This document shows positions 26,441 through 34,810 of a DNA stretch of 64,000 bases, piece after piece; positions within the stretch are counted from its first letter, which is position 1; every line of letters begins with the position of its first letter. Below the pieces are notes generated by a model. It was not told the origin of the DNA. It saw nothing but the letters and a program-made list of their open reading frames with translations, and made no database searches. Location of the stretch: contig JAQGOP010000011.1 of assembly GCA_028293545.1 (NCBI GenBank), positions 118,792 through 182,791 of the forward strand, in the 5' to 3' direction. Source of the stretch: Verrucomicrobiota bacterium. GTDB lineage: Bacteria > Verrucomicrobiota > Verrucomicrobiia > Opitutales > Opitutaceae. Made by a program: the position numbers and the translations under genes.

Positions 26441-27673
26441 TCACTCTTTGGCAGGAAGGCGTGCGGTTTCGTGTTCACCCGCGGCTAACGAACGAAGCCA
26501 CTCGTTATATGCGCCGCCGACGGCGTCAGTAGTGTATCGCGCCGCGTGAACCCTCGCTGCGTTCGATAGCGTCGTTCGTTCCTCGGTGTGATCGAAGAGG
26601 CGAATCATTGCATTCCACCACGCGTCCACGATCGAATCCGGGACCGGTTTTGCCCGCCCCGTCAGCTCTGGCGGCGGTGGAAGCTTTATTCCGGCCTCGC
26701 CGACCACTTCTGCCAGGCCTGCTTGGTTCGAAACCAAGGGAATCACCCCATTCAACATCGCTTCGAGCGCGCAGCGTCCCGCGGCTTCCTTCACGACGGA
26801 TGGCATCAGAACCAAGCGCGCGGTGCCCCAGATTTCACTCACGCGTCCGGTCGGTGGAATCTGATAGAGGTTTGAATGCCGCGACAGAGTAAGCCCGAGG
26901 TCACGCCCGATGACTGTTAATGTCTCGGCCGGTGCCCGCCCGCCTACAATCAACAGGGGAATATCCGAACGAAGTCGTCCCAAGCGGTCGGCCAGTTGCG
27001 CCATTAGGATCGCGCCTTTTGCCGGCTCGGGATTGATGAAGACTATGGTCGAAGCTTCAGACGTGGGAGCGACGACTCTTTTCGCGTCCAACGGTGGTGG
27101 CAGGACCTTGATCGTGACTCCGAAATGCCCGCGATAGCTGTCCGCGAGGAAATTCGTGGGTGCGAGAAAGGCATCTACTTCACCGAGCGGTTGCTTTCGA
27201 TAGGCCAGATTGTGGAGCGCGAAGATCACCTTCGCCCCGCTCTCACGCGCGCGGCGCCGACGGACCAAATCCGTGCCGTCGCCTCCGTAAGTGAGCACAA
27301 AATCGGGAGACCATTCGTTCAGGATCCGTGCGTACTCTTGCTCGTAAGCGGCTCCGACGCGGTGCTCCCAATCGTGTTTCCACGTGGCATCGACGGGGAG
27401 CAGCGTATGGCGAACATTCTCCGATTCGATCGACAAAAAACTCGCGGGCTCAGGACGGGTCGGAAGGTTTAGTTCCTTCAATACAAACGCATGATCCGAA
27501 GGAAGGTCGCCCTCGCAGGCCGTGGTCGCGAGGCTCCGGACCTGGAAGCCCTGGGCTGCGAGGATTTCTGCAATCAGCCGTGTGGATTGTGCGGCGCCAC
27601 TGGTCGGATCGAAGGGCGATTGCCCCAGCAACAAAAGCAACCGTGGCGCGGATCGGTCGGGTTTCACCGCCAC
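26441..27673 (-). CDS. family 4-type glycosyltransferase
   Basis: 410 residues, GT-B fold. The N-terminal half has LLLLGQSPFDPTSGAAQSTRLIAEIL and FVLTYGGDGTDLVRRRRA. The C-terminal half has IVFINPEPAKGAILMAQLADRL, LVLMPSVVKEAAGRCALEAMLNGVIPLVSNQAGLAEVVGEAG, the retaining-enzyme donor-site pattern with ExxGRxxxEAM. It adds one sugar to the lipid-linked repeat unit in the cytoplasm; the substrate cannot be told. The GTG start at 27673 overlaps the end of the PEP-CTERM gene by 10 bases, suggesting coupled expression. Confidence 0.82.
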   Translation of the reverse strand: MAVKPDRSAPRLLLLLGQSPFDPTSGAAQSTRLIAEILAAQGFQVRSLATTACEGDLPSDHAFVLKELNLPTRPEPASFLSIESENVRHTLLPVDATWKHDWEHRVGAAYEQEYARILNEWSPDFVLTYGGDGTDLVRRRRARESGAKVIFALHNLAYRKQPLGEVDAFLAPTNFLADSYRGHFGVTIKVLPPPLDAKRVVAPTSEASTIVFINPEPAKGAILMAQLADRLGRLRSDIPLLIVGGRAPAETLTVIGRDLGLTLSRHSNLYQIPPTGRVSEIWGTARLVLMPSVVKEAAGRCALEAMLNGVIPLVSNQAGLAEVVGEAGIKLPPPPELTGRAKPVPDSIVDAWWNAMIRLFDHTEERTTLSNAARVHAARYTTDAVGGAYNEWLRSLAAGEHETARLPAKE

Positions 27674-28530
27674 CGACGCAGGCCAACCATGCCGGCCAGC
27701 GCAAGCGCAAGGAGCGCGAGGGTGGATCCGGCTTCGGGCACCGTCGAACTCGGCGGCGGCTCGGGAACGTACTCGGAGTAGGTCACATCGATCGAATTCT
27801 GAGGAATTGTCACTGAGAGCGTATCGCCGCTAAGGGTCTGGTAGGATCCGCGCCAGTTCGCCGCAGAAACAAATTCGCTGCTCCAATCAATCGTCAGCAG
27901 TGCGAACCAATAGAGATCCGTTTCGGCATCGGTTTGGGAGAGCCCGACATTGAGATTTCCCGTTTCGTGGTAGGTGCCAGCCTCGTTGTAGCTATGGTAG
28001 GAATTCGTGTAGTTGTACGCGCCGCTAGTCGGGACCGTGGGATTGGAATTATTGTCCGGATACGGGCTGTACGGCGTTGTGCGGTAGCCGATGATAAGGT
28101 TGGAGGAGACGGAGGTCCGACCGCCGTCGTTGTCCGTGAAGGTCACGGTGAAATCGAAAGGCGCCGTGAGTTTATCCTGGTACGAAGTGGCGCCCTTGAT
28201 GGTTCCGCCCCACACGAAAGCCAGGCCAGTCGTGTCGTAGCCCGGTTCGGTTTGCTGGGTGAAGGGATTGTAACGCCAGAACATGCTATCGCTCCGGGTG
28301 TCGCCACCCCAGAGCTTGAAACCGTTGTTGATGATGATGCCGTCCGCCTTCGAGTCGTCGCGCGTTCCCGTGAACCAGCCTGAGTTGGAGACATTCGTCG
28401 ACGCCGAGTAGTCGATTGTCATAATGGTGGCCTTGACCGGCGCCACAAAGGGAACGAGGGCAAGCAAGGCGCCGCTGCCGAGGCGTTGGGCGCGGGAAAG
28501 GAGACTGGGGATGGCGGTTGAAGGAGGCAT
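27664..28530 (-). CDS. PEP-CTERM-type sorted protein (VPEAGST tail)
   Basis: 288 residues: signal peptide (LGSGALLALVPFVAPVKA), a Tyr/Asn/Thr-rich beta body (FWRYNPFTQQTEPGYDTTGLAF, YTNSYHSYNEAGTYHETGN), a Pro linker EPPPSST, then VPEAGST, helix LALLALALAGMVGL and RRWR. ATG 28530 is preceded by a signal peptide only from this point; the longer frame to 28788 is not credible. Unlike the other sorted proteins it sits within the glycosyltransferase block and overlaps the next gene, so it is probably made together with the polysaccharide machinery. Confidence 0.82.
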   Translation of the reverse strand: MPPSTAIPSLLSRAQRLGSGALLALVPFVAPVKATIMTIDYSASTNVSNSGWFTGTRDDSKADGIIINNGFKLWGGDTRSDSMFWRYNPFTQQTEPGYDTTGLAFVWGGTIKGATSYQDKLTAPFDFTVTFTDNDGGRTSVSSNLIIGYRTTPYSPYPDNNSNPTVPTSGAYNYTNSYHSYNEAGTYHETGNLNVGLSQTDAETDLYWFALLTIDWSSEFVSAANWRGSYQTLSGDTLSVTIPQNSIDVTYSEYVPEPPPSSTVPEAGSTLALLALALAGMVGLRRWR

Positions 28531-28867
28531 GGAGGTGAGAAGTTTTGGGATTGAGCGATCGGCCGCCGGAAATTTTCCCGACGTCCTAGGGGTAAAATAC
28601 CCATAAACCTCAGATCTGGGAATACGCAGGGGTGCGTATGCAAAAGGAATACAGACCGAGGAATTGCGGATTGCGGATACCGAAACCGGATAGTTTCGGA
28701 CGCTTAACAACCGCCCTACCGTAGAGCGCGGTCTATGACCCGCCTTGGAAAAACGTAGCACGTCTTCGATTGGCTCATTCGAATCCAACTACGGACCCGC
28801 GATATAGATGACTGAACACGCTACGGAGCTATCGAAGAAGTGGTCCGACGCTGTCGGGGCCCCGTGC
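28531..28867. other. non-coding interval with two palindromes
   Basis: No gene is credible here. GGGTAAAATACCC (28590-28602) and ATACGCA-GGGG-TGCGTAT (28622-28639) lie 60 to 110 bases upstream of the PEP-CTERM start at 28530 and may be regulator sites. No -24/-12 promoter with correct spacing was found. Confidence 0.4.
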
Positions 28868-30259
28868 TCAGCGATGCTTGGCACGCATGTAAAGGTAGGG
28901 CGACAAAGCCTCGGCAAAGAGGCCGAGGGAAAATCCGTTGATGCGCTTAAATCGCTCGGAGGGAACGGAAATGATCTCTGTCTTCAAAAATCCCGCTTTC
29001 TTGGCCAATGCTTGAAACGCTTTCGGGCTAAAGGGCGTCGCGCCCAAGCCTTCACGGGTCCACGTAATCTTGAATCGCTTGTCGGTGATGCGACGACGGC
29101 GAAGACGAACGTGGTGCAAGTTGGGGATTCTCGCCAAAATCTGGCCGTGGGGTGTGAGGCGCGCGTGCAGGTCCTTCAATATCGCGAGCGGGTCTTCCAC
29201 GAGATGCAATACATCGGACAAGATGATCGTATCGAATTTCCCCTTGCCCGAAGGAAATGAACTTCCGTTGACGGGCAAAACCTTCAGGCCCCGCCGGCGG
29301 CAGCACTCCGCCATCACGGAATTCAAAGGGAAAACGGTCACGTGCCGTTTTTCGGTTTCAAGGGAGGCCTCGAATAATCCGTCGCCCGCGCCCCACACCA
29401 GGACCTGATGCGAATGGCCCGTCAGCAGTTCAAGCCACTTGCGCTCCGTTTTCTCACGGAGAAATTTCGAGCCAAAACATCCCGGCAGTTTCGTTTCGGG
29501 ATTCAGCAACTCATGTGAAGAAAGACGGCCGTCGGCGATTTTCCGCAGAGCTTCGACCTGCCATTTCATTTCCTCTGCAGGCAGACCTAATTTCCCGATA
29601 TATTTGTTCGGCAGATGCGGAAGGGAAAAATCATGGAGACGATCGATGCAAACGATTCGTTGCAGTCCGCCCCTCGTATAAATGTCCGTCGCCGCCGAAC
29701 AGAGCATGTCGAAACGACCCTCATGCGGCGCGATCGGAAACCCACCGGCTTTGATCGCCGCCTTCAATTGATCGCGTGTCGCAATGTACAGCGCGGCGTG
29801 CTCGTTCGAATATTTTGCCCAAAGATGTCCATTGCGCCGTTTGACGCTGTTCGGAATCCACCGAAAAAACGAATGGCAGGTTGAATAGCTCACCGCGCCA
29901 TCGGGCGCCGTTTCCGTGCGAATAAATCCCGGCGACTCCGAACCTTCCAAGGTCGGAAGGCTGTCCAAAAACGATTTGATGTTGTCCCAATGCAATAGCG
30001 TGTCGTCTTCGGAATACACGAAGAGGTCATAGTCATCCAGACGGTCCAAAAATAATTGCCGATGGGCAAAAGGTAGTGACCACGGGTTTGACGAAGGGAC
30101 GCCGACCAGCACTTCAATATTGTGCCCTAAATTTTTCGGAATGTTCGACAGAATCACGACCGAAACCTTGATCGGCATCTGGCGGTATGCTGCCAAGAGC
30201 TGCTCCAAATAGATGACGTTTCCGTTGCCATGATTTGCTATCGCAACCAATAAACGCAT
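28868..30259 (-). CDS. glycosyltransferase-like domain fused to a SAM methyltransferase
   Basis: 463 residues. The N-terminal half (1-240) looks like a GT-A-type or nucleotide-sugar domain: MRLLVAIANHGNGNVIYLEQLL, DYDLFVYSEDDTLLHWDNIKSFL with an acidic EDD motif, and MLCSAATDIYTRGGL. The C-terminal half (about 270-440) is a class I methyltransferase: VLVWGAGDGLFEASLE as motif I, FDTIILSDVLHLVEDPLAILKDLHARLTPHGQILARIPN as motifs IV-VI. A plausible reading is one enzyme that adds and then methylates a sugar, or caps a chain. It is the first gene of the subgroup downstream of the GT2 at 30287. Confidence 0.78.
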   Translation of the reverse strand: MRLLVAIANHGNGNVIYLEQLLAAYRQMPIKVSVVILSNIPKNLGHNIEVLVGVPSSNPWSLPFAHRQLFLDRLDDYDLFVYSEDDTLLHWDNIKSFLDSLPTLEGSESPGFIRTETAPDGAVSYSTCHSFFRWIPNSVKRRNGHLWAKYSNEHAALYIATRDQLKAAIKAGGFPIAPHEGRFDMLCSAATDIYTRGGLQRIVCIDRLHDFSLPHLPNKYIGKLGLPAEEMKWQVEALRKIADGRLSSHELLNPETKLPGCFGSKFLREKTERKWLELLTGHSHQVLVWGAGDGLFEASLETEKRHVTVFPLNSVMAECCRRRGLKVLPVNGSSFPSGKGKFDTIILSDVLHLVEDPLAILKDLHARLTPHGQILARIPNLHHVRLRRRRITDKRFKITWTREGLGATPFSPKAFQALAKKAGFLKTEIISVPSERFKRINGFSLGLFAEALSPYLYMRAKHR

Positions 30260-30286
30260 CGACCAACCCCATCAGAATATTGGTAA

Positions 30287-31258
30287 CTATGTCGACCTCA
30301 ATTTCTTCCGTCGACTTAGATACTCCACGAGCTGCGCGCCGGTGGGTCCCAAAAGCCGCGGCAGCCAGGATTTGATCCGCGTCGAGCGTCGCGGCGCGCA
30401 CTGGCTGCATTCTATAAAGCACGCTTTGGCGCGCACGGGCCGATCATTCGTAAGATAGACGCAGCCCAAGTCGTAGAGATTGGCGGCGTAGCTGTTTTCG
30501 GCGAGGGAGCGCTCGAGCGAATCCAATTCGGGAGTTTTACACAGGTCGCCGTAAATTCGGACCAAGGTTTCGTAGTTTTCGATCGGTTTGGTTTTCCAAA
30601 ACGCCGATACGCTGTGCTTTTCGCCCGTGCGTCGATTCAGATGCACCGCCGGCCGTGAGTCCACGGTCCACGGAGTTTGTGCGCACAGGCGAATGATAAA
30701 ATCCAGGTCTTCGTAAAACATCTTTTTGAACAACCCGCGCGTCATCGCTGTGCTCTTGCGGATCACGAGCGTCTGCACAAACACGCACCCGCGCAGGCAC
30801 CAGGAAAGCGGACGCTCAAGGCGCATATGTTCCGTCGCCTTCAAACCGCGAAGGGTGAACAGGTCGGTTTCCAGGACGCCATCGGTGACAATCGCGATGT
30901 TGCTCAAATGCACCGCGGCGTCGGGATGGAGCCGCATCGATTCTGCCGCGATCCTGAGCCGATCCGGTGTGTAGACGTCGTCGTCGTCCAAAAAGGAAAT
31001 CCACTCCGCCTTTGCCGCTTCGATCCCTGTATTCCGTGCCGCGCTGGGACCGGCGTTGATTTGGCGAATGACGCGGATGCGATCGCCATACTTCGCGAGT
31101 GCCGCCGGCGTGTCATCCGTGGATCCATCGTCCACTACGATGATTTCAAACGGAGGACTGGTTTGCGCCAAGACGCTCTCGATCGAGATCGAGACGTGTG
31201 TCGCCCGGTTATAGGTCGGGATCACCACGCTGATGGGAAGCGCCGATCGCGGGTTCAT
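30287..31258 (-). CDS. family 2 glycosyltransferase
   Basis: 323 residues: PISVVIPTYNRATHVSISIESVLAQ, EIIVVDDGSTDDTPAAL, AARNTGIEAAKAEWISFLDDDDVYTPDRL (DDD donor site) and MFYEDLDFIIRLC. Cytoplasmic inverting transferase of the EPS pathway. The start ATG at 31258 shares a base with the flippase stop (TAATG), so the two are translationally coupled. The much longer open frame to 31783 runs through the flippase gene and is a shadow. Confidence 0.87.
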   Translation of the reverse strand: MNPRSALPISVVIPTYNRATHVSISIESVLAQTSPPFEIIVVDDGSTDDTPAALAKYGDRIRVIRQINAGPSAARNTGIEAAKAEWISFLDDDDVYTPDRLRIAAESMRLHPDAAVHLSNIAIVTDGVLETDLFTLRGLKATEHMRLERPLSWCLRGCVFVQTLVIRKSTAMTRGLFKKMFYEDLDFIIRLCAQTPWTVDSRPAVHLNRRTGEKHSVSAFWKTKPIENYETLVRIYGDLCKTPELDSLERSLAENSYAANLYDLGCVYLTNDRPVRAKACFIECSQCAPRRSTRIKSWLPRLLGPTGAQLVEYLSRRKKLRST

Positions 31259-32733
31259 TATTCGAGCTTCGCCGCCAACAGCGGATCCGTCCGTCCGGTG
31301 GCGTGGCCAATTGTCTCGACCAGGCGTTTCAGCGAAGTCGGCGCAAAAATCATGAGAACGCCGATGTAAGTGATCGCGCCTAAAAGCACTTTGATCGCCA
31401 AGCGCAGTACGATCGGAAAATGCCCGGCCATGACTGTGTCCGCTCCCCAGATCACCCCAGCCATCAGGAGCGCAGCAAGAGCGGGGAGTACACAAGGTTG
31501 GCAATAAGCGACCGGGTCCAATCCGATGCGCCCGCGCAAAAATCCCAGTGCGACTCCCCCCATGAGCATGCCATTGGCAATCAGGCAGACAACCAGCCAA
31601 GTCGTGCCGAATTGGATGCCCACAAATGAAGCGGCGAGCACGGCGATGACATTCCAGACGTTGAGCAGGACAAATTTCCCGATGCCCCCCGAAGCAAGAA
31701 GGGTGGGGTGGAAGAACACCTGTAAATTCGCGACAAGGGCGTTTAAACAGAGCAGCGCACACAGGAACGAAGCGCCCGCCCATTTTGCGCCGAATACCAG
31801 CGGGACCAGATCAGATGAAATCGCCGCGATCCCCACGAAAACGGCGAATGAAATCACGGCGTTTAACTCCATCCCCTTGTAAATTGCATGGCGCATCCGC
31901 CCGTGATCGTTCTGCACGCGCGCGAGCGCCGACAGCGAAACTTGTGACACCGGCTGCAGCGTCGCGGTTTTTGTGAGTTCCGGGATTTTTCCGGCGATGA
32001 TATAAATGCCGAGCGTCTGCATCCCGAGATAACGACCGATGAACATCTGGTCCAATCTCCCCGCCAACACGTAGAGAAACGAGGTCGCGAAGACCGAGGA
32101 GCTGATGCTGAACAGTTCTTTAAAATGGCGGATCGAAAACGAGAAGCCTGGGCGATAAGTGGAAACCGACCACAGGAAGATCGAACTTCCCAGCGAACTT
32201 GCCAATTGCTGGCCCACCAAGGACCAGACGCCGTAACCGAGAAAAGCCATTGCGACTCCGACGATTCCACCGATGAAATTTGAGATCAACACGCGGATGG
32301 CAGGACGTCGAAAATCCAAATCGCGAATGAACAACGCGGTATGAATCGCCGAAACGGCATTGATGAGCAGGGAGAGCGACGACCATCGCAGGAACGGAAC
32401 CAAACGAGGTTCGCCCAAGAGCCCTGAAATGGGTCCGGCAAGCAAAACGGTCGCAAGACAGAGTGCGCCGGCGCAAGCGCAGTTGAACCAAAAGGCCGCG
32501 TTGAGATGTTCCGGCGCCAATTCTTTTCGTTGAATTAACGCGGTCCCGATGCCTTGCGACGCGACGAGGGAGACAATCGCCAGGTAAATTGCGACTAGCC
32601 CGAAGAGGCCGAACATCGCGGGCTCGAGCAGTCGCGACAAAATGGCGAACACAACGAGCGAGAGAAGCTGTCGTCCGACAAGTTCGATGCCTTGCCATTT
32701 CAGTCCCCGAGTCGCCTGAACTTTCAAACTCAT
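31258..32733 (-). CDS. polysaccharide flippase (Wzx/WzxC type)
   Basis: 491 residues and about 12 to 14 hydrophobic helices. It opens with SLKVQATRGLKWQGIELVGRQLLSLVVFAILSRLLEPAMFGLFGLVAIY, the typical N-terminus of MATE-like lipopolysaccharide and colanic-acid exporters. It should move undecaprenyl-linked repeat units across the inner membrane. It lies three bases downstream of the pyruvyl transferase gene and is coupled to the glycosyltransferase after it. A second, different flippase is encoded at 34811-36250. Confidence 0.85.
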   Translation of the reverse strand: MSLKVQATRGLKWQGIELVGRQLLSLVVFAILSRLLEPAMFGLFGLVAIYLAIVSLVASQGIGTALIQRKELAPEHLNAAFWFNCACAGALCLATVLLAGPISGLLGEPRLVPFLRWSSLSLLINAVSAIHTALFIRDLDFRRPAIRVLISNFIGGIVGVAMAFLGYGVWSLVGQQLASSLGSSIFLWSVSTYRPGFSFSIRHFKELFSISSSVFATSFLYVLAGRLDQMFIGRYLGMQTLGIYIIAGKIPELTKTATLQPVSQVSLSALARVQNDHGRMRHAIYKGMELNAVISFAVFVGIAAISSDLVPLVFGAKWAGASFLCALLCLNALVANLQVFFHPTLLASGGIGKFVLLNVWNVIAVLAASFVGIQFGTTWLVVCLIANGMLMGGVALGFLRGRIGLDPVAYCQPCVLPALAALLMAGVIWGADTVMAGHFPIVLRLAIKVLLGAITYIGVLMIFAPTSLKRLVETIGHATGRTDPLLAAKLE

Positions 32734-32736
32734 GAA

Positions 32737-34065
32737 TCAGGCGACGGGATGGGTTTCGACCAGTTGCTGGAAGACTCGCCGTAATTGCGCCCGCGCGTCG
32801 TCTGCTCGCGATTTCAACGCCGACTTCACCGCATTGCGCTCGTGATAAAGCTGCACGACGCGGGCGACAGCCTCGGCATTCGAAGCAGTGCGTCCATCAA
32901 TCACCCAATCGCGCATTCCCACCGATTCAAAAACGCCAGCGAACTTCATGCTATACGCCACGCCAACACACGGAACGCCCTGCGAAAGCGCCGCAATGCA
33001 TGCGTGCATCCGTGAACCAACAAAGAATTCGCATTGAGCGATCACGCCCTTGATTTCGTATTGGTCGTACGCGCGATTGATGATCCGGACTCGACTGCGG
33101 AGTGCTTCGGGAAGAAGTGCACGCAGTTTGCGCGACGCTTCAGGATCGCTCTCCACATTTCCGTCTGCCGCGAAGGTATGTGGCACCAACCAAAGTTCAC
33201 CGGGATGCACCTGCAACAGCGCGGTCACCACGTCCGGCAGAAAAGAGGCATAGTCCATTTTCAGGCCAAACATGTTTTTCCGCGTATAGCCGCCATGATA
33301 CATCAATCCGTTCACGTTTAGGCCAATGACTCCGGATGGAATCGGCCCCGTGAGCGGAGGATCGAGTTCAATTTTTTCCGGCCGCACCGACTCCAAGGAG
33401 AATGCGACGTCGGGTGACAACAGGACCTGCTTGTCCGGGCCGACGAGATCTTGGGCGATGCGCTGGCTTTCTTTGTCGCGGGCAATGATGACCGAGGAAT
33501 GCTTAAGGAGGTGCGCTGCCATCCAGCGTGCCGAACGTCGTTTATAGGGTCCGTAGGTTTGGGGGAACTGCACCATAGTGCCTTTCACCAGCAATACCGT
33601 CCAATCCATCAGGAAGTTTTCGATCAATCGGGGAAGCCCGTAGATATCGCTGAAACTATCGCCGCCGTGGATGTCGCCCACAAAGCGGGCTCGCGCGATC
33701 GTTTTGATCCAAGGCGTCGAATTTTCGATCGCAGCGCGCACGCCGCGGAGAGGAATCAAGCGATGGATCATCGCCATCAAAATGACCCAGGCGATATGCT
33801 CGCGCGGTTTCGATTTCGGCGAGCGCCGGGCGTTGACGATACTGATCTGTTGGAGCTTCCCGCCGACGCGGAACTCCGCGGGAGTATTGTCCTTCTTGAG
33901 CAAGAGGAGCGTCAGCTTTTGCCCGGGTGCGGCTTGATCGCACAGATTCAGCACCGACGCCCCGAGTGCGAGGACGCCGCGATTGCCGGAGGTGACAGGC
34001 GTTCCCATCACCGCGATCGAGGCTAGGTTTGGGTCATTATCCGGGACGTTGCTGGCTTCAGGCAT
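32737..34065 (-). CDS. polysaccharide pyruvyl transferase family protein
   Basis: 442 residues, WcaK/CsaB-like: ASIAVMGTPVTSGNRGVLALGASVLN near the N-terminus, GDSFSDIYG, VQFPQTYGPYKRRSARWMA, IIARDKESQRIAQDL, LSPDVAF, HTFAADGNVESDPEASRKLR and FFVGSRMHACIAALSQGVPCVGVAYSMKFAGVFESVG. It adds ketal-linked pyruvate from PEP to a sugar, giving the polymer negative charge. ATG 34065 leaves a 16-base gap after the acetyltransferase gene; the longer frame to 34104 would overlap it. Confidence 0.85.
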   Translation of the reverse strand: MPEASNVPDNDPNLASIAVMGTPVTSGNRGVLALGASVLNLCDQAAPGQKLTLLLLKKDNTPAEFRVGGKLQQISIVNARRSPKSKPREHIAWVILMAMIHRLIPLRGVRAAIENSTPWIKTIARARFVGDIHGGDSFSDIYGLPRLIENFLMDWTVLLVKGTMVQFPQTYGPYKRRSARWMAAHLLKHSSVIIARDKESQRIAQDLVGPDKQVLLSPDVAFSLESVRPEKIELDPPLTGPIPSGVIGLNVNGLMYHGGYTRKNMFGLKMDYASFLPDVVTALLQVHPGELWLVPHTFAADGNVESDPEASRKLRALLPEALRSRVRIINRAYDQYEIKGVIAQCEFFVGSRMHACIAALSQGVPCVGVAYSMKFAGVFESVGMRDWVIDGRTASNAEAVARVVQLYHERNAVKSALKSRADDARAQLRRVFQQLVETHPVA

Positions 34066-34081
34066 TTCACCCGCCAACGAA

Positions 34082-34795
34082 TCAGCCCACCGGGGGAAAC
34101 GCACGCAAATGCTTCATCAGGCGTTCTGAATTTTCGGCCGAGGCGTCCTGCAAGAAAATATCCAAATGAGGATGAAGACGCTCGATTGGATGCTCCCACC
34201 ATTTGCTCTCGGTTAGCATTTGCTGAAGCGTCGAAGGAAACCGTTCGCCGATTTGCCGGGCCGGATTTCCTCCGACGATGGTGAACGGTGGAACGTCCTT
34301 CGTCACCACTGCGCCTGATCCTACTACGGCGCCGAGACCGATCGACCTGCATCCTGGGGTGATGATCGCGTTGGCGCCGATCCAAACATCGCTGCCAATG
34401 ACCAAAGGGTTTTCGTGATCGGCGCCGATCGAATCCCGCTCGAGCATTCCTAAAAGCGAATTGTAGAAGAATGGATGCTGCGCGGCTCGACGGAAAGGGT
34501 GGTTACGTCGGAACACCAGGATGCCCGCGGCCAAGGAACAATAGCTTCCGACCTTTGTGCCCACCGGGAGATGCCCAGGCAGGAGGCAAGGGCCGTAACT
34601 GTGCAGGCCGATCACGATCCCATAATAGCGCGACATCAACTCGCGGAAGGTCACCGAACGGAGCTGTCCACCTTCCAGGCGGCAAATCGCTCGGATTATC
34701 CGCGGGCGACCGCGGCCAAATCCGGCGGCCCAAGTAAAAAACGGGGCCAGCGCCGAGCGTTTCGGCGTCATGAGTTGGGAGGGGGTTTGGGCCAT
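34082..34795 (-). CDS. hexapeptide-repeat acyltransferase
   Basis: 237 residues with a left-handed beta-helix C-terminal half: [77 protein letters not shown]. The catalytic His of the NHPF motif is present. It resembles colanic-acid-type sugar O-acetyltransferases acting on nucleotide-bound or lipid-linked sugars in the cytoplasm. ATG 34795 chosen; a TTG two codons earlier opens the same frame. Confidence 0.82.
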   Translation of the reverse strand: MAQTPSQLMTPKRSALAPFFTWAAGFGRGRPRIIRAICRLEGGQLRSVTFRELMSRYYGIVIGLHSYGPCLLPGHLPVGTKVGSYCSLAAGILVFRRNHPFRRAAQHPFFYNSLLGMLERDSIGADHENPLVIGSDVWIGANAIITPGCRSIGLGAVVGSGAVVTKDVPPFTIVGGNPARQIGERFPSTLQQMLTESKWWEHPIERLHPHLDIFLQDASAENSERLMKHLRAFPPVG

Positions 34796-34810
34796 GACCA
34801 AGCGGGTTTG

